This document shows, piece by piece, positions 51,195-60,709 of a stretch of 64,000 nt of DNA. Under the pieces are notes generated by a model that ran no database searches, had not been told where the DNA came from, and was given only the letters and a program-made list of their open reading frames with translations. The position numbers and the translations under genes are program-made. Origin of the DNA: an uncultured Psychroserpens sp. (lineage in GTDB: Bacteria > Bacteroidota > Bacteroidia > Flavobacteriales > Flavobacteriaceae); assembly GCF_947492715.1 (NCBI RefSeq), contig NZ_CANLNS010000002.1:62001-126000 (forward strand). The letters are read 5' to 3'. Each line of letters starts with the position of its first letter. The stretch's first letter is position 1.

Positions 51195-52692
51195 TTTTTC
51201 GCATCCTTCTCGTCAATCAGCAAAAGGTATCATAATTATTTTTGCATTTAACGCTTTTAAATTCTTTAAGAAGTTTTTCGTGTTATTCATTGCTTTTGGC
51301 CTATCACTTGCTAAAAAGAAATCATTTGCTCATATAAATAAAACCGTTATAGTTATCAGCTTAGTGGCTATTGTGATAGGATTATTGGTGTTTGCTATTT
51401 TAAAATACCTGCATTTTAGATTTCATATTAATCAGGATGACTTCCATTTATCAACTGGCATTTTTAATAAGGATAATACGATTATTTCTAAATCCAAAAT
51501 TCAAAATGTATATATAAAACAAAATTTCTTGCAGCAGCTCATAAATGTTGTTTCATTAAATATAGAAACTGCAGGTGACAATAAATCTGAAATTGAAATT
51601 CATGCATTAGATAAACCAACTGCACTTTTACTTAAAAGAGAGCTTTTTGATCAACAAGAATCTAACATACTTAGTGGGAACATTACAGGTTCGAGTGAGC
51701 AAGAGCAACAAAAGCAAGTGTTTTTTAAGGTGTCGCCTAAACGTTTACTTTTAGAAGGGGTATCTCAAAACCATCTAAAGAGCTTTGCAATTATTGCGTC
51801 TTTTGTATTTGGGTTGTACTATGAATTTAAAGACTATGTAAAAGACCTAAAAATTAGGGAGCGAATAGAGGCTATTGCAGAGTTTGATGAAACCACATTA
51901 TTAGGCATATTTCTAACTAATGTAATCATTGTTCTATTTGCGGTTTTGTTTTCATTGCTGTTTTCAGTCATAAAAACATTTGTAACGAATTTTGATCTTG
52001 AAGTTGTTGAAAATCAAAAGACCATTGAGATTAATAAAGGGCTTTTAAACAAGGTATCCCTAAGTTTAACGCCTAGTAGAATACAAAATATCGTAATTAA
52101 GACTAATCGTATTAAACAGTATTTTGGGTTACATACAATGTCTGTCAATCAAGCCATGGTAAGTGCTAAACAGAAAAAGAACTTTGTTATTATTGCTTTG
52201 GAGAAATCTCAGGTTGATCATTTAATTGATAAGATTTTAAAGCATTATACCTTAGATTCAGACGTTGATAAACCAACTCAATATTACAAGCGCATTTTAG
52301 CTCTGAAGATCCTAGTAACGGCCTTATTAGTAAATATGGTTGCTTTTTTTATCTTCGGAAATGGAGCGCTCTGGGTTAATGCGTTTCTTTTGCCATTAGC
52401 TATTCTGTATGTATATTTTGGTTATAAAAAGGCCTATTATCACATTAATGATAGATTTGTCACAGTTGGTGGAGGTGTTATTGATACAACCACAAATATT
52501 CTTGAAATTCACAAAATACAGGCCGTTAAATTAAGACAGAGTATTTTTCAAAAGCGTAGACAAATAGCATCCGTTATTATTACTACGGCATCTAAGTCGG
52601 TTAAAATACCTTACGTTAAAGAAAATGATGCCAAATCGATCTATAATTTCTTATTGTTTAAAGTAGAGTCTGAAGATAAAGATTGGATGTAA
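51181..52692 (+). CDS. PH-domain membrane protein with three bPH2 repeats (YdbT-like)
   Basis: The 503-residue protein has six or more membrane helices and three bPH2 domains: FRFHINQDDFHLSTGIFNKDNTIISKSKIQNVYIKQ near residue 80, FDLEVVENQKTIEINKGLLNKVSLSLTPSRIQNIVIKTN near 270, and YYHINDRFVTVGGGVIDTTTNILEIHKIQAVKLRQ near 420. This is the YdbT-like architecture. It follows the YdbS-like gene with a 14-base overlap and precedes the 52727 gene by about 34 bases. Function is unknown; a membrane stress or bacteriocin defence role is likely. Confidence 0.9.
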   Translation: METADFSHPSRQSAKGIIIIFAFNAFKFFKKFFVLFIAFGLSLAKKKSFAHINKTVIVISLVAIVIGLLVFAILKYLHFRFHINQDDFHLSTGIFNKDNTIISKSKIQNVYIKQNFLQQLINVVSLNIETAGDNKSEIEIHALDKPTALLLKRELFDQQESNILSGNITGSSEQEQQKQVFFKVSPKRLLLEGVSQNHLKSFAIIASFVFGLYYEFKDYVKDLKIRERIEAIAEFDETTLLGIFLTNVIIVLFAVLFSLLFSVIKTFVTNFDLEVVENQKTIEINKGLLNKVSLSLTPSRIQNIVIKTNRIKQYFGLHTMSVNQAMVSAKQKKNFVIIALEKSQVDHLIDKILKHYTLDSDVDKPTQYYKRILALKILVTALLVNMVAFFIFGNGALWVNAFLLPLAILYVYFGYKKAYYHINDRFVTVGGGVIDTTTNILEIHKIQAVKLRQSIFQKRRQIASVIITTASKSVKIPYVKENDAKSIYNFLLFKVESEDKDWM

Positions 52693-52726
52693 AGTCGTAT
52701 TTTTGTCCTCAGAAAAAGTGAAATAT

Positions 52727-53212
52727 ATGCTAGTAGATTTTAATATACTTCCTGAAGAATCACGTGTTTGGATTTATCAAGCCAACCGATCTTTTACAGA
52801 GGAAGAGCTTTCAGGAATTAAAGAAAAACTCAATATTTTTATTGAGAATTGGACTGCACACGGAAGTGATTTGCAATCTGGTTATACAATTGAATATAAA
52901 CGATTTATAGTTATTGGATTAAACCAAAACTTAAATAATGCTACAGGGTGTAGTATAGATGCTTCTGTACATTTTATTCAACAGCTAGAAAGAGACTATA
53001 ACGTTGATTTAATGGATAAAATGAATGTGTCATATAAACAAGGAGAATACGTAGCTCATAAGTCACTACTAGACTTTAAAAAAATGGCAAAAGATAAGGC
53101 CGTTTCAAAAAAGACGATTGTGTTTAACAATCTTGTGACTAACATAGCTGAATTCAAAGAAAACTGGGAAGTTCCAGCAAGCGAAAGTTGGCATAGTAGA
53201 TTTTTGAAATAG
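52727..53212 (+). CDS. conserved hypothetical protein, often labelled ABC transporter ATPase
   Basis: Read from ATG 52727 this is a 161-residue cytoplasmic protein with an opening MLVDFNILPEESRVWIYQANR, FIENWTAHGSDLQSGYTIEYKRFIVIG near 45 and DASVHFIQQLERDYNVDLMDKM. I recall close relatives in Bacteroidota labelled ABC transporter ATPase, but no Walker A, Walker B or signature motif is present, so that label is not supported. TTG at 52703 and GTG at 52718 are alternative starts. It lies one base before serB and is probably cotranscribed with it. Confidence 0.75.
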   Translation: MLVDFNILPEESRVWIYQANRSFTEEELSGIKEKLNIFIENWTAHGSDLQSGYTIEYKRFIVIGLNQNLNNATGCSIDASVHFIQQLERDYNVDLMDKMNVSYKQGEYVAHKSLLDFKKMAKDKAVSKKTIVFNNLVTNIAEFKENWEVPASESWHSRFLK

Positions 53213-53213
53213 T

Positions 53214-54437
53214 ATGGCGAAGGACATCTTTTTATTGAACATTTCTGGGCAAGATAAGCCAGGCTTAACGTCCAGTTTAACAGGCGTTTTAGCAAACTAT
53301 AAAGCGAAGGTATTAGATATCGGTCAAGCAAACATCCATGACACATTATCTTTAGGTTTTTTATTTGAAATTGAAGCTGGGAATAATTCAGCTTCGGTTT
53401 TAAAAGATTTATTGTTTAAGGCTTATGAACTGGGAGTTACGGCCAAATTCACACCTATTTCCTTAGATGATTATGAGCGTTGGGTGCAATTACAAGGTAA
53501 AGATCGTTATATCATTACCATATTGGGAGAGACATTAACTGCCGAGCAAATATCAAAAGTTACTAATGTTATTTCCGAACGTAATTTAAATATAGATGCT
53601 ATTAAGCGGCTAACAGGGAGGACTTCACTTAGAAAAGAAGAAGAATATCCTCGTGCCTCCATAGAACTTTCTATTCGTGGGAAAATTGACTGTAAGGTAG
53701 ACTTTACCGAAAAATTTATGCAGATTTCAAAAGAGTTGGATGTAGATATTGCTTTTCAAGAAGATAATATCTTTAGACGTAACAGACGTTTAGTATGTTT
53801 TGATATGGACTCTACACTAATTCAGGCAGAAGTCATTGATAGATTAGCTGAAATAGCTGGAGTTGGAGATGAAGTAAGAGCAATTACAGAATCTGCCATG
53901 CAAGGCGAAATTGACTTTAATGAGAGTTTTATAAAGCGAATGAAACTTTTGAAAGGGCTAAAAGAGGAAGTGTTACATGACGTAGCGGTTAATTTACCTA
54001 TTACCAAAGGAGCAAAACGACTTATTGATACATTAAAGAGTTACGGATTTAAAACAGCTATTTTATCAGGTGGATTTACATATTTCGGAAACTATTTAAA
54101 AGAAAAATTAGGAATGGATTATGTCTATGCCAATCAATTAGAAATCGTAGATGGTGTTTTGACAGGAAGTTATATTGGAGACATTGTTGATGGCGATAAA
54201 AAAGCCGAATACCTCAAAGAAATTGCAAAAATGGAAGGCATAGACATTGGTCAAACTATTGCAGTTGGAGATGGCGCGAACGATCTACAAATGCTCAATT
54301 TGGCTGGTTTGGGTATAGCGTTTCATGCTAAGCCAAAAGTAAAAGACAATGCGCAAAGTTCTATTTCTAGTATTGGGTTAGATGGTGTGCTTTATCTTTT
54401 AGGATATCATGATAGACATATAGATTTGATAGAGTAA
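53214..54437 (+). CDS. serB: phosphoserine phosphatase with N-terminal ACT domains
   Basis: SerB removes phosphate from phosphoserine in the last step of serine synthesis. The 407-residue protein has an ACT domain (LNISGQDKPGLTSSLTGVLANY, residues 7-28) and a second ACT-like part (YIITILGETLTAEQISKVTNVI) that should bind serine. Next comes the HAD phosphatase core with FDMDSTLIQAEVIDRLAEIAG (Asp197 nucleophile, Asp199), SGGFTYFGNYL and VGDGANDLQM. Length is typical of the ACT-fused form. Confidence 0.96.
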   Translation: MAKDIFLLNISGQDKPGLTSSLTGVLANYKAKVLDIGQANIHDTLSLGFLFEIEAGNNSASVLKDLLFKAYELGVTAKFTPISLDDYERWVQLQGKDRYIITILGETLTAEQISKVTNVISERNLNIDAIKRLTGRTSLRKEEEYPRASIELSIRGKIDCKVDFTEKFMQISKELDVDIAFQEDNIFRRNRRLVCFDMDSTLIQAEVIDRLAEIAGVGDEVRAITESAMQGEIDFNESFIKRMKLLKGLKEEVLHDVAVNLPITKGAKRLIDTLKSYGFKTAILSGGFTYFGNYLKEKLGMDYVYANQLEIVDGVLTGSYIGDIVDGDKKAEYLKEIAKMEGIDIGQTIAVGDGANDLQMLNLAGLGIAFHAKPKVKDNAQSSISSIGLDGVLYLLGYHDRHIDLIE

Positions 54438-54459
54438 TTACCTTAAATAAACACGGTAA

Positions 54460-55248
54460 ATGAAATTAGATATATACCAAATTGACGCATTTACGAGTGA
54501 GATTTTTAAAGGAAATCCAGCTTGCGTAGTGCCGTTGAAGCAATGGTTACCGGATGATGTCTTATTAAATATTGCAAAAGAAAATGCTGTTGCAGAAACG
54601 GCCTTTTTTGTTGAAAAAGAAAATAAGGTGCATTTAAGATGGTTTACTCCAGATATTGAAATGGATTTGTGTGGCCATGCCACCCTGGCAACGGCACATT
54701 GTTTAAAGACCATTTTAAACTATCAGAGTGCTACAATCAATTTTGAAACAGCTAGTGGCAATCTGGTAGTATTGTGTAAGGATGATAGCTATTATTTAGA
54801 TTTTCCTTCCCGAATGCCAATACAATCAAAACTGCCAGAAAACATTTCTAAAGCCCTTAATATCCAACCAATGGAAGTTTATAAATCTAGAGATTATGTT
54901 TTGGTTTATAAATCTGAAGAAGATGTAAAAAACATCACGATTAACAGACAGTATTTTGACGAAATTAATCTTGATCCTGGCGGCGTTATTGTAACAGGCC
55001 CAGGAGATCAAAGTGACTTCGTATCTCGTTTTTTTACACCTCAGGCATCCATATTAGAAGACCCTGTAACGGGCTCTGCACATTGTTCTTTAATTCCATT
55101 TTGGTCAACACGTCTTAAAACGAAAGAGTTGTCGGCCATTCAAGTGTCAGAACGAAAAGGTATTTTAAAATGCAAGGATAATGGGAATCGCGTTTTAATT
55201 AGCGGTGAGGCAAGGACATATTTAATTGGTCACATTTGGATTGCATAA
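54460..55248 (+). CDS. PhzF family isomerase-like protein
   Basis: The 262-residue protein has the PhzF fold: an opening KLDIYQIDAFTSEIFKGNPACVV, NAVAETAFFVE with the conserved catalytic glutamate, RWFTPDIEMDLCGHATLATAH, and EDPVTGSAHCSLIPFW in the second half. In phenazine producers PhzF isomerises a hydroxyanthranilate, but most family members in Bacteroidota act on unknown substrates, and no other phenazine gene is present. It follows serB by 22 bp. Confidence 0.9.
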   Translation: MKLDIYQIDAFTSEIFKGNPACVVPLKQWLPDDVLLNIAKENAVAETAFFVEKENKVHLRWFTPDIEMDLCGHATLATAHCLKTILNYQSATINFETASGNLVVLCKDDSYYLDFPSRMPIQSKLPENISKALNIQPMEVYKSRDYVLVYKSEEDVKNITINRQYFDEINLDPGGVIVTGPGDQSDFVSRFFTPQASILEDPVTGSAHCSLIPFWSTRLKTKELSAIQVSERKGILKCKDNGNRVLISGEARTYLIGHIWIA

Positions 55249-55383
55249 TTAAATTGCGCTCTATTTTTTGTTCACAACCTAGTTTATAAATCTATCTTAA
55301 AGTCTTTTATACTTAATACTAAAATACTATTTTGGCATAGTTTTTAGTTCTAAATTAAGAACATATCAAAAGACCTTTAGTTT

Positions 55384-58338
55384 ATGCGTTATATATTGTC
55401 CCTCCTTTGCATTCTTACAATTGCCGTACCTGCCTTTTCACAAGATGCTGGTCATCCGTTAGCGCATGAAAATCTTGAAGCTCAGCAAAAATGGGTTGAC
55501 AGTGTTTATAACGGTATGAGCTTAGAAGAAAAAGTAGGGCAATTATTTATGGTTCGGGCATTTTCAAATAATAATAAAAGCAATGAAGCTGAAATTGCAA
55601 GACTTATTAATAACAATCACATTGGAGGTTTGATTTTTTCTAAAGGTGGGCCAATTAGACAAGCAAAACTTAATAACCAATATCAAGCGATCTCTAAAAC
55701 ACCATTGTTAATTGGAATGGATGCAGAATGGGGCTTGAGTATGCGTTTAGATTCAACCTATGCATTTCCTTGGAATATGACGCTTGGGGCAATTAAAGAC
55801 AACAAGCTGGTAGAACGAACAGGTTATCATATTGGAGAACATTGTAAACGTATTGGTGTTCATTTTAATTTTGCTCCTGTTGTAGACATAAACACCAATC
55901 CGAAAAACCCAATTATTGGTAATCGCTCATTTGGGGAGGATCGCGATAATGTAACAGAGAAAGCCTCAGCCTTTATGAAAGGCATGCAAGAAGCAGGAGT
56001 ATTGGCTAATGCAAAACATTTTCCTGGACATGGAGATACAGATAGTGATTCTCATAAAACCTTACCTACAATTAATTTCAACGAAAAGCGAATAGATTCA
56101 ATAGAATTGTACCCTTATAAACAGTTAATAAAAGAGGGACTATCGAGTGTAATGGTTGCACATTTAAATGTTCCGAGTTTAGAACCGCGTTCAGGGTTTC
56201 CATCGTCTTTATCGACTCATATTGTTTCAGATATACTGAAAGATTCTTTGGCTTTTAAAGGGCTAATTTTTACTGATGCTTTAGAAATGAAGGGCGTTTC
56301 AAATTACAGCACTCCTGGAGAAATTGACTTAGCTGCATTTCAAGCTGGGAACGATGTGCTTCTTATTTCCGAAGATGTTCCGAAGGGAATTGCTAAAATT
56401 ATTGAAGCTTATCATACAAAAGAGATTACAGAAGAACGTTTAGCCCACTCTGTAAAGAAGATTTTAATGGCAAAGTATAAGGTAGGTTTAGATAATTATA
56501 AGCCTATTGGAACTACGACTTTGGTTGCTGATCTAAACCGACTTCAAGATGATGTGCTATACGAGGAACTTTTAGAGAATGCAATTACAGTGTTAAAAAA
56601 TAAGTCGGAACTTTTACCACTTCGCAATTTGGAAACTAAAAAAATCGCTTATGTTGAGTTAGGAGATGATACAGGCTCTGCCTTTTATGATGAACTTAAA
56701 AAATACACTAAGGTTCATAAAGTTAAAGCAGATAAGTTAGATGAACTTATGACGAAACTTCAAAACTACAATACGGTTATTGTTGGATTTCATAAGAAAA
56801 ACGAAAACCCATGGCAAGGTTACAAGTTCAAGGATAAAGAATTGGTTTGGCTTTACGAAATTGCAAGAACGAATACGGTAATTTTAGATGTGTTTGCAAG
56901 ACCTTATTCTTTACTAGACTTGTCTAGTATAGAAAATATCGAAAGCATTGTAATGAGCTATCAAAATAGTAGCGTTTCACAACAGAAATCGGCACAGTTA
57001 ATTTTTGGAGCAATTCCTTCTAAAGGGATGCTTCCAGTCTCATTAGGAGATCATTTTAAAGTAGGCGAAGGGCTAGCATATAATGGTATTTCATCACTAA
57101 GTTATGGTTTACCAGAACGCGTTGGAATGAGTTCAGAACGACTAAAACGAATTGACTCTGTCGCCAATTATGCTGTAGACAATAAGATGACGCCTGGCAT
57201 ACAATTATTAATTGCTAGAAAAGGAAAAGTAATTTATAATAAAAACTTTGGAAAACACACGTACAAAGGAAAGGAAAAGGTAAAGTTCGAGGATGTTTAT
57301 GATGTTGCGTCTTTGACAAAAATTCTTGCGACCTTACCATTGCTAATGGAACTTGAAGAAAAGAAGGCCATATCATTGAATACAAAATTGTCTAGAATAT
57401 TACCTGAATATGCCAACTCAAATAAAAAGAATGTCACCATTAAGCAAATGCTATCACATTATGCGCAATTGCGTCCTTGGGTACCTTTTTATGTGTCAAC
57501 TTTAGATACAGTGACTAAAAAACCATTGGCAAAATATTATAGAAGAACAGCATCTCCGCGATTTAATATTAAAGTGGCTGAGAATATGTTCTTGAGACAT
57601 GATTACCCAGATTCTATTCAGAAAATAATTGTAGAAACAGACCTGTTATCTCGATTGCGTTATCGTTATAGCGATTTGCCATATTACATCCTAAAAAAAT
57701 ATATTGAAGGTTATTACGATACACCTTTAGATCAATTAGCACAACAACATTTTTACCAGTCGTTGGGAGCTAATTATACCACCTATAACCCTTCAACTAA
57801 ATTTAGCGACAAACACATTATACCAACTGAAGTAGATGATTATTTCCGCTATCAAGAAGTACATGGTTATGTACATGATATGGGAGCAGCCATGCAAAAC
57901 GGTGTTGGCGGCCATGCTGGTGTATTTAGTAATGCAAATGATGTCGCTAAGATTATGCAGATGTATCTTCAAAAGGGTTTTTATGGTGGAAAACGCTATT
58001 TAAATGCCGAAACCATAGATAAGTTTAATACCTGTCATTATTGTCATAAAAATGTAAGGAGAGGGGTTGGTTTCGACAAACCACAACTGGGAGATGAAGG
58101 ACCAACCTGCGGTTGTTTATCAATGAAGAGTTTTGGACATTCTGGATTTACAGGAACTTATGCTTGGGCAGATCCAGATGAGGAGATCGTTTATATTTTC
58201 TTAGCAAATAGAACGTATCCAAAAGCAGGGAAAAATTTGTTGCTAAGAGAAAATATTAGAACTGAAATACAGCGGTTAATTTATGAAGCTATTATTGACG
58301 ATGAAACCGAAAATGATATCGCTGAAAACCAACATTAG
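55384..58338 (+). CDS. GH3 beta-N-acetylglucosaminidase and class C beta-lactamase-like fusion
   Basis: The 984-residue exported protein has a signal peptide ending in AFSQ. Its GH3 domain (about residues 30-360) carries KHFPGHGDTDSDSH at 211-224 and the nucleophile region FTDALEMKGV with Asp298, close to NagZ. A middle GH3 C-terminal-like region precedes a serine hydrolase domain from about 580, with SLTK (Ser643-Lys646), YSD (Tyr762-Asp764) and HSG (His919-Gly921). The fusion suggests coupled trimming of cell-wall muropeptides by sugar and peptide or ester cleavage. It leads into bshA 12 bp later. Confidence 0.92.
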   Translation: MRYILSLLCILTIAVPAFSQDAGHPLAHENLEAQQKWVDSVYNGMSLEEKVGQLFMVRAFSNNNKSNEAEIARLINNNHIGGLIFSKGGPIRQAKLNNQYQAISKTPLLIGMDAEWGLSMRLDSTYAFPWNMTLGAIKDNKLVERTGYHIGEHCKRIGVHFNFAPVVDINTNPKNPIIGNRSFGEDRDNVTEKASAFMKGMQEAGVLANAKHFPGHGDTDSDSHKTLPTINFNEKRIDSIELYPYKQLIKEGLSSVMVAHLNVPSLEPRSGFPSSLSTHIVSDILKDSLAFKGLIFTDALEMKGVSNYSTPGEIDLAAFQAGNDVLLISEDVPKGIAKIIEAYHTKEITEERLAHSVKKILMAKYKVGLDNYKPIGTTTLVADLNRLQDDVLYEELLENAITVLKNKSELLPLRNLETKKIAYVELGDDTGSAFYDELKKYTKVHKVKADKLDELMTKLQNYNTVIVGFHKKNENPWQGYKFKDKELVWLYEIARTNTVILDVFARPYSLLDLSSIENIESIVMSYQNSSVSQQKSAQLIFGAIPSKGMLPVSLGDHFKVGEGLAYNGISSLSYGLPERVGMSSERLKRIDSVANYAVDNKMTPGIQLLIARKGKVIYNKNFGKHTYKGKEKVKFEDVYDVASLTKILATLPLLMELEEKKAISLNTKLSRILPEYANSNKKNVTIKQMLSHYAQLRPWVPFYVSTLDTVTKKPLAKYYRRTASPRFNIKVAENMFLRHDYPDSIQKIIVETDLLSRLRYRYSDLPYYILKKYIEGYYDTPLDQLAQQHFYQSLGANYTTYNPSTKFSDKHIIPTEVDDYFRYQEVHGYVHDMGAAMQNGVGGHAGVFSNANDVAKIMQMYLQKGFYGGKRYLNAETIDKFNTCHYCHKNVRRGVGFDKPQLGDEGPTCGCLSMKSFGHSGFTGTYAWADPDEEIVYIFLANRTYPKAGKNLLLRENIRTEIQRLIYEAIIDDETENDIAENQH

Positions 58339-58350
58339 AAATAAAATTAT

Positions 58351-59487
58351 ATGCGAATAGGAATAGTTTGTTACCCTACATTTGGAGGTAGTGGAGTTGT
58401 AGCCACAGAATTAGGATTAGAGTTATCTAAACGTGGGCACGAAATCCATTTCATTACCTATAGTCAGCCTGTTAGGTTAGAGCTACTTAGTAACAATGTA
58501 CATTATCATGAAGTTAATGTACCAGAATATCCGCTGTTTCTTTATCAGCCTTATGAATTGGCCTTATCTAGTAAATTGGTAGATATGGTTAAACTTCATA
58601 AGATTGAAGTGTTGCATGTACATTATGCGATTCCGCATGCTTATGCTGCATATATGGCAAAGAAAATGTTACAGGAAGAAGGTATTTATGTACCAATTGT
58701 GACAACGCTACATGGAACCGATATTACACTTGTTGGAAGTCACCCATTTTATAAACCAGCCGTTACTTTTAGTATTAATAAATCTGATGCGGTTACCTCT
58801 GTATCACAAAGTTTAAAGGACGACACCTTACGATTATTTGATATAAAAAAGGAGATTAATGTCGTACCTAATTTTATTGATTTAGTGAAGTACGAGCATC
58901 AATTTACTGATTGCAAACGTGCCATGATGGCCAATGTTGATGAAAAAATAATTACACATATTAGTAACTTTAGAGAGGTTAAACAAATTCCTGATGTTAT
59001 TAAGATATTTTACAATATCCAAAAAGAAATTCCTGCAAAACTTATGATGGTTGGTGAAGGTCCTGAGCGAGAACCTGCAGAACGTTTATGCGCCGAATTA
59101 GGAATTAGTGATAAAGTGGTATTCTTTGGAAATAGTAATGAAATTGATAAAATTCTCTGCTTTAGTGATTTGTTCTTGTTGCCATCTTTAACTGAAAGTT
59201 TTGGATTGTCTGCTTTAGAAGCAATGGCATCTGGTGTTCCTGTAATTTCAAGTAATACGGGAGGAATTCCTGAAGTTAATGTTCATGGTGTTTCAGGGTT
59301 TTTGAGCCCTATTAACGACATTGAGGATATGTCTAAAAATGCACTTTATATTTTAAAGGATGATACTTTATTGGCAGAATTCAAAGCCAATGCTAAAGCA
59401 ACTTCAAAGAAATTTGGCATACACGCAATTGTACCTCAATATGAGGCTATTTATGAAGACACATTAAAAAAATGCTTGATATTGTAA
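58351..59487 (+). CDS. bshA: N-acetyl-alpha-D-glucosaminyl L-malate synthase
   Basis: BshA joins N-acetylglucosamine to L-malate, the first step of bacillithiol synthesis. The 378-residue GT4 enzyme has the N-terminal loop CYPTFGGSGVVATELG, VVTTLHGTDITLVG, and the C-terminal LPSLTESFGLSALEAMASGVPVISSNTGGIPEV with the EX7E pattern. It matches the bshA family closely in length and motifs. BshB and BshC are not in this window. It lies 12 bp after the GH3 fusion gene. Confidence 0.95.
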   Translation: MRIGIVCYPTFGGSGVVATELGLELSKRGHEIHFITYSQPVRLELLSNNVHYHEVNVPEYPLFLYQPYELALSSKLVDMVKLHKIEVLHVHYAIPHAYAAYMAKKMLQEEGIYVPIVTTLHGTDITLVGSHPFYKPAVTFSINKSDAVTSVSQSLKDDTLRLFDIKKEINVVPNFIDLVKYEHQFTDCKRAMMANVDEKIITHISNFREVKQIPDVIKIFYNIQKEIPAKLMMVGEGPEREPAERLCAELGISDKVVFFGNSNEIDKILCFSDLFLLPSLTESFGLSALEAMASGVPVISSNTGGIPEVNVHGVSGFLSPINDIEDMSKNALYILKDDTLLAEFKANAKATSKKFGIHAIVPQYEAIYEDTLKKCLIL

Positions 59488-59497
59488 TGTCTTTAGT

Positions 59498-59533
59498 ATG
59501 AAATAACTAAGACTCCTTTTCTGTTCTTTTATT
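59498..59533 (+). other. remnant of a lipoprotein signal peptide with an in-frame stop
   Basis: In the same frame as the downstream gene an ATG at 59498 reads Met-Lys, then a TAA stop at 59504-59506, then LRLLFCSFILL, running directly into the LSSC lipobox of the downstream frame. A single base change in the third codon would restore a full lipoprotein start. It looks like a nonsense mutation in codon 3, a sequencing error, or a recoded start. Confidence 0.6.
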
Positions 59534-59914
59534 TTGTTATCAAGCTGTATATCAAAATCATCAACAGATGCGGTAAGTACTTTTGAGTACTGGACGAAAG
59601 CAGCAGTACCAAAGGGTTTTGTGCTTTTGAATGGCGAATATTACCAATCACCACATTTTACTTTAGAATATGAAGTTTTTTTAAAGTTTAAGCCAACAAA
59701 ACAGTGGTGGTATAGTTTTAAGGAACAAAATCAATTAGTATTAACAACTCCAGAAGATGATGACATGTGGATTGAAATGACTCGTCCGTTAGATTGGTTT
59801 AGACCTGGCGATAGGTTTATAGAGTATAGACTGCCAGATGAATGGAATCGGTCTCGTTATTTTATAGATTATGAAAAAGGTATTTGCTATGTCTATGAGA
59901 CTTTAGGGATGTAG
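59534..59914 (+). CDS. lipoprotein-like protein with disrupted signal peptide
   Basis: The remaining 126-residue frame begins at TTG and keeps only LLSSC of the signal, too short for export. The rest (TKAAVPKGFVLLNGEYYQSPHFTLEYEVFLKF, WIEMTRPLDWFRPGDRF, DEWNRSRYFIDYEKGICYVYE) is a compact, aromatic-rich beta domain with no family recognised. The intact ancestral gene would have started at 59498. It may be a new pseudogene, or may be made in the cytoplasm from the TTG. Confidence 0.6.
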   Translation: MLSSCISKSSTDAVSTFEYWTKAAVPKGFVLLNGEYYQSPHFTLEYEVFLKFKPTKQWWYSFKEQNQLVLTTPEDDDMWIEMTRPLDWFRPGDRFIEYRLPDEWNRSRYFIDYEKGICYVYETLGM

Positions 59915-59950
59915 CCTAACTATTGATTAAAAAAATATTAGTAAATCAAA

Positions 59951-60709
59951 TTAGATACTTTTTAAAAACAGATTGATTTGATTTAAAATCTGACTCCTAT
60001 TTCTTACGGAAATAACTTCTTCCATATTATTTGATAGTAAGAGCTTTGACTTTTTTTGAATACCCAGAACATGGGATAAATTAACCAAAACAGACCGGTG
60101 AATTCTTAGAAATTCTTTGCGAATTAATAGATCTTCAAAGTGTTTTAGAGACCCTTGAGCCAAGAAAGTTTCATTATTATCTGTGTAAAACTTGGTATGA
60201 TTTCCGTCTGCAACACATTTTATTATGGAATCTATCTTAACAATTTTTTGATTTCTACCTACGTCAAGAATTATTTTAGATTTTTTCTCATGAATAAATT
60301 CATTAAAAAACTGGAATTTATGTAAAGTGTATAAGCGTTCTTTTAATTTTAAATAACGATGAAGTGTTTTTGACAATATAATTTCATCAATAGGCTTGTC
60401 AATAAAGTAAAAAGCAAAGTGATCCATCGCTTTTTTAAGATATTGATTATGACCAGTAATAAAAATAATCTCAAAATCTTGATATTTAGACGATTTTAAA
60501 ACATCAAAAATAGTTCCATCAAGGAGTTCAATGTCGGCAAAAATTAGCTCAGGTCTTAATGTGTCAATTAGATGTATTGCCTGACCAACATCTTTGGCTA
60601 CACCATTGATTTTGAATTTATTAAAATTTATTTCAAGAAAATGATTTAGAAAATTAACGGCATCAGAATCGTCTTCAATTATTATGGAATTAATAGTATA
60701 TTTGCTCAC
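59951..60709 (-). CDS. LytTR-type response regulator
   Basis: The 252-residue protein has a receiver domain with acidic residues Glu12, Asp13 and Asp14, the phosphoacceptor Asp59 (LIFADIELL), Thr85 and Lys105 (FIDKPID). A LytTR DNA-binding domain follows with KIVKIDSIIKCVADGNHTKFYT near 160 and a FLRIHRSVLVNLSHV core near 205. Start is GTG at 60709 preceded by an AGAGGGTA sequence. It is divergent from the TPR histidine kinase, and the 5' ends overlap by 26 bases. The predicted target is a lipoprotein gene downstream of the kinase. Confidence 0.92.
   Translation of the reverse strand: MSKYTINSIIIEDDSDAVNFLNHFLEINFNKFKINGVAKDVGQAIHLIDTLRPELIFADIELLDGTIFDVLKSSKYQDFEIIFITGHNQYLKKAMDHFAFYFIDKPIDEIILSKTLHRYLKLKERLYTLHKFQFFNEFIHEKKSKIILDVGRNQKIVKIDSIIKCVADGNHTKFYTDNNETFLAQGSLKHFEDLLIRKEFLRIHRSVLVNLSHVLGIQKKSKLLLSNNMEEVISVRNRSQILNQINLFLKSI

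Noticed and set aside
54460-55248. Phenazine biosynthesis from the PhzF-like gene.
   Set aside because: No other phenazine gene is present, and PhzF-like proteins are widespread in organisms that make no phenazine.
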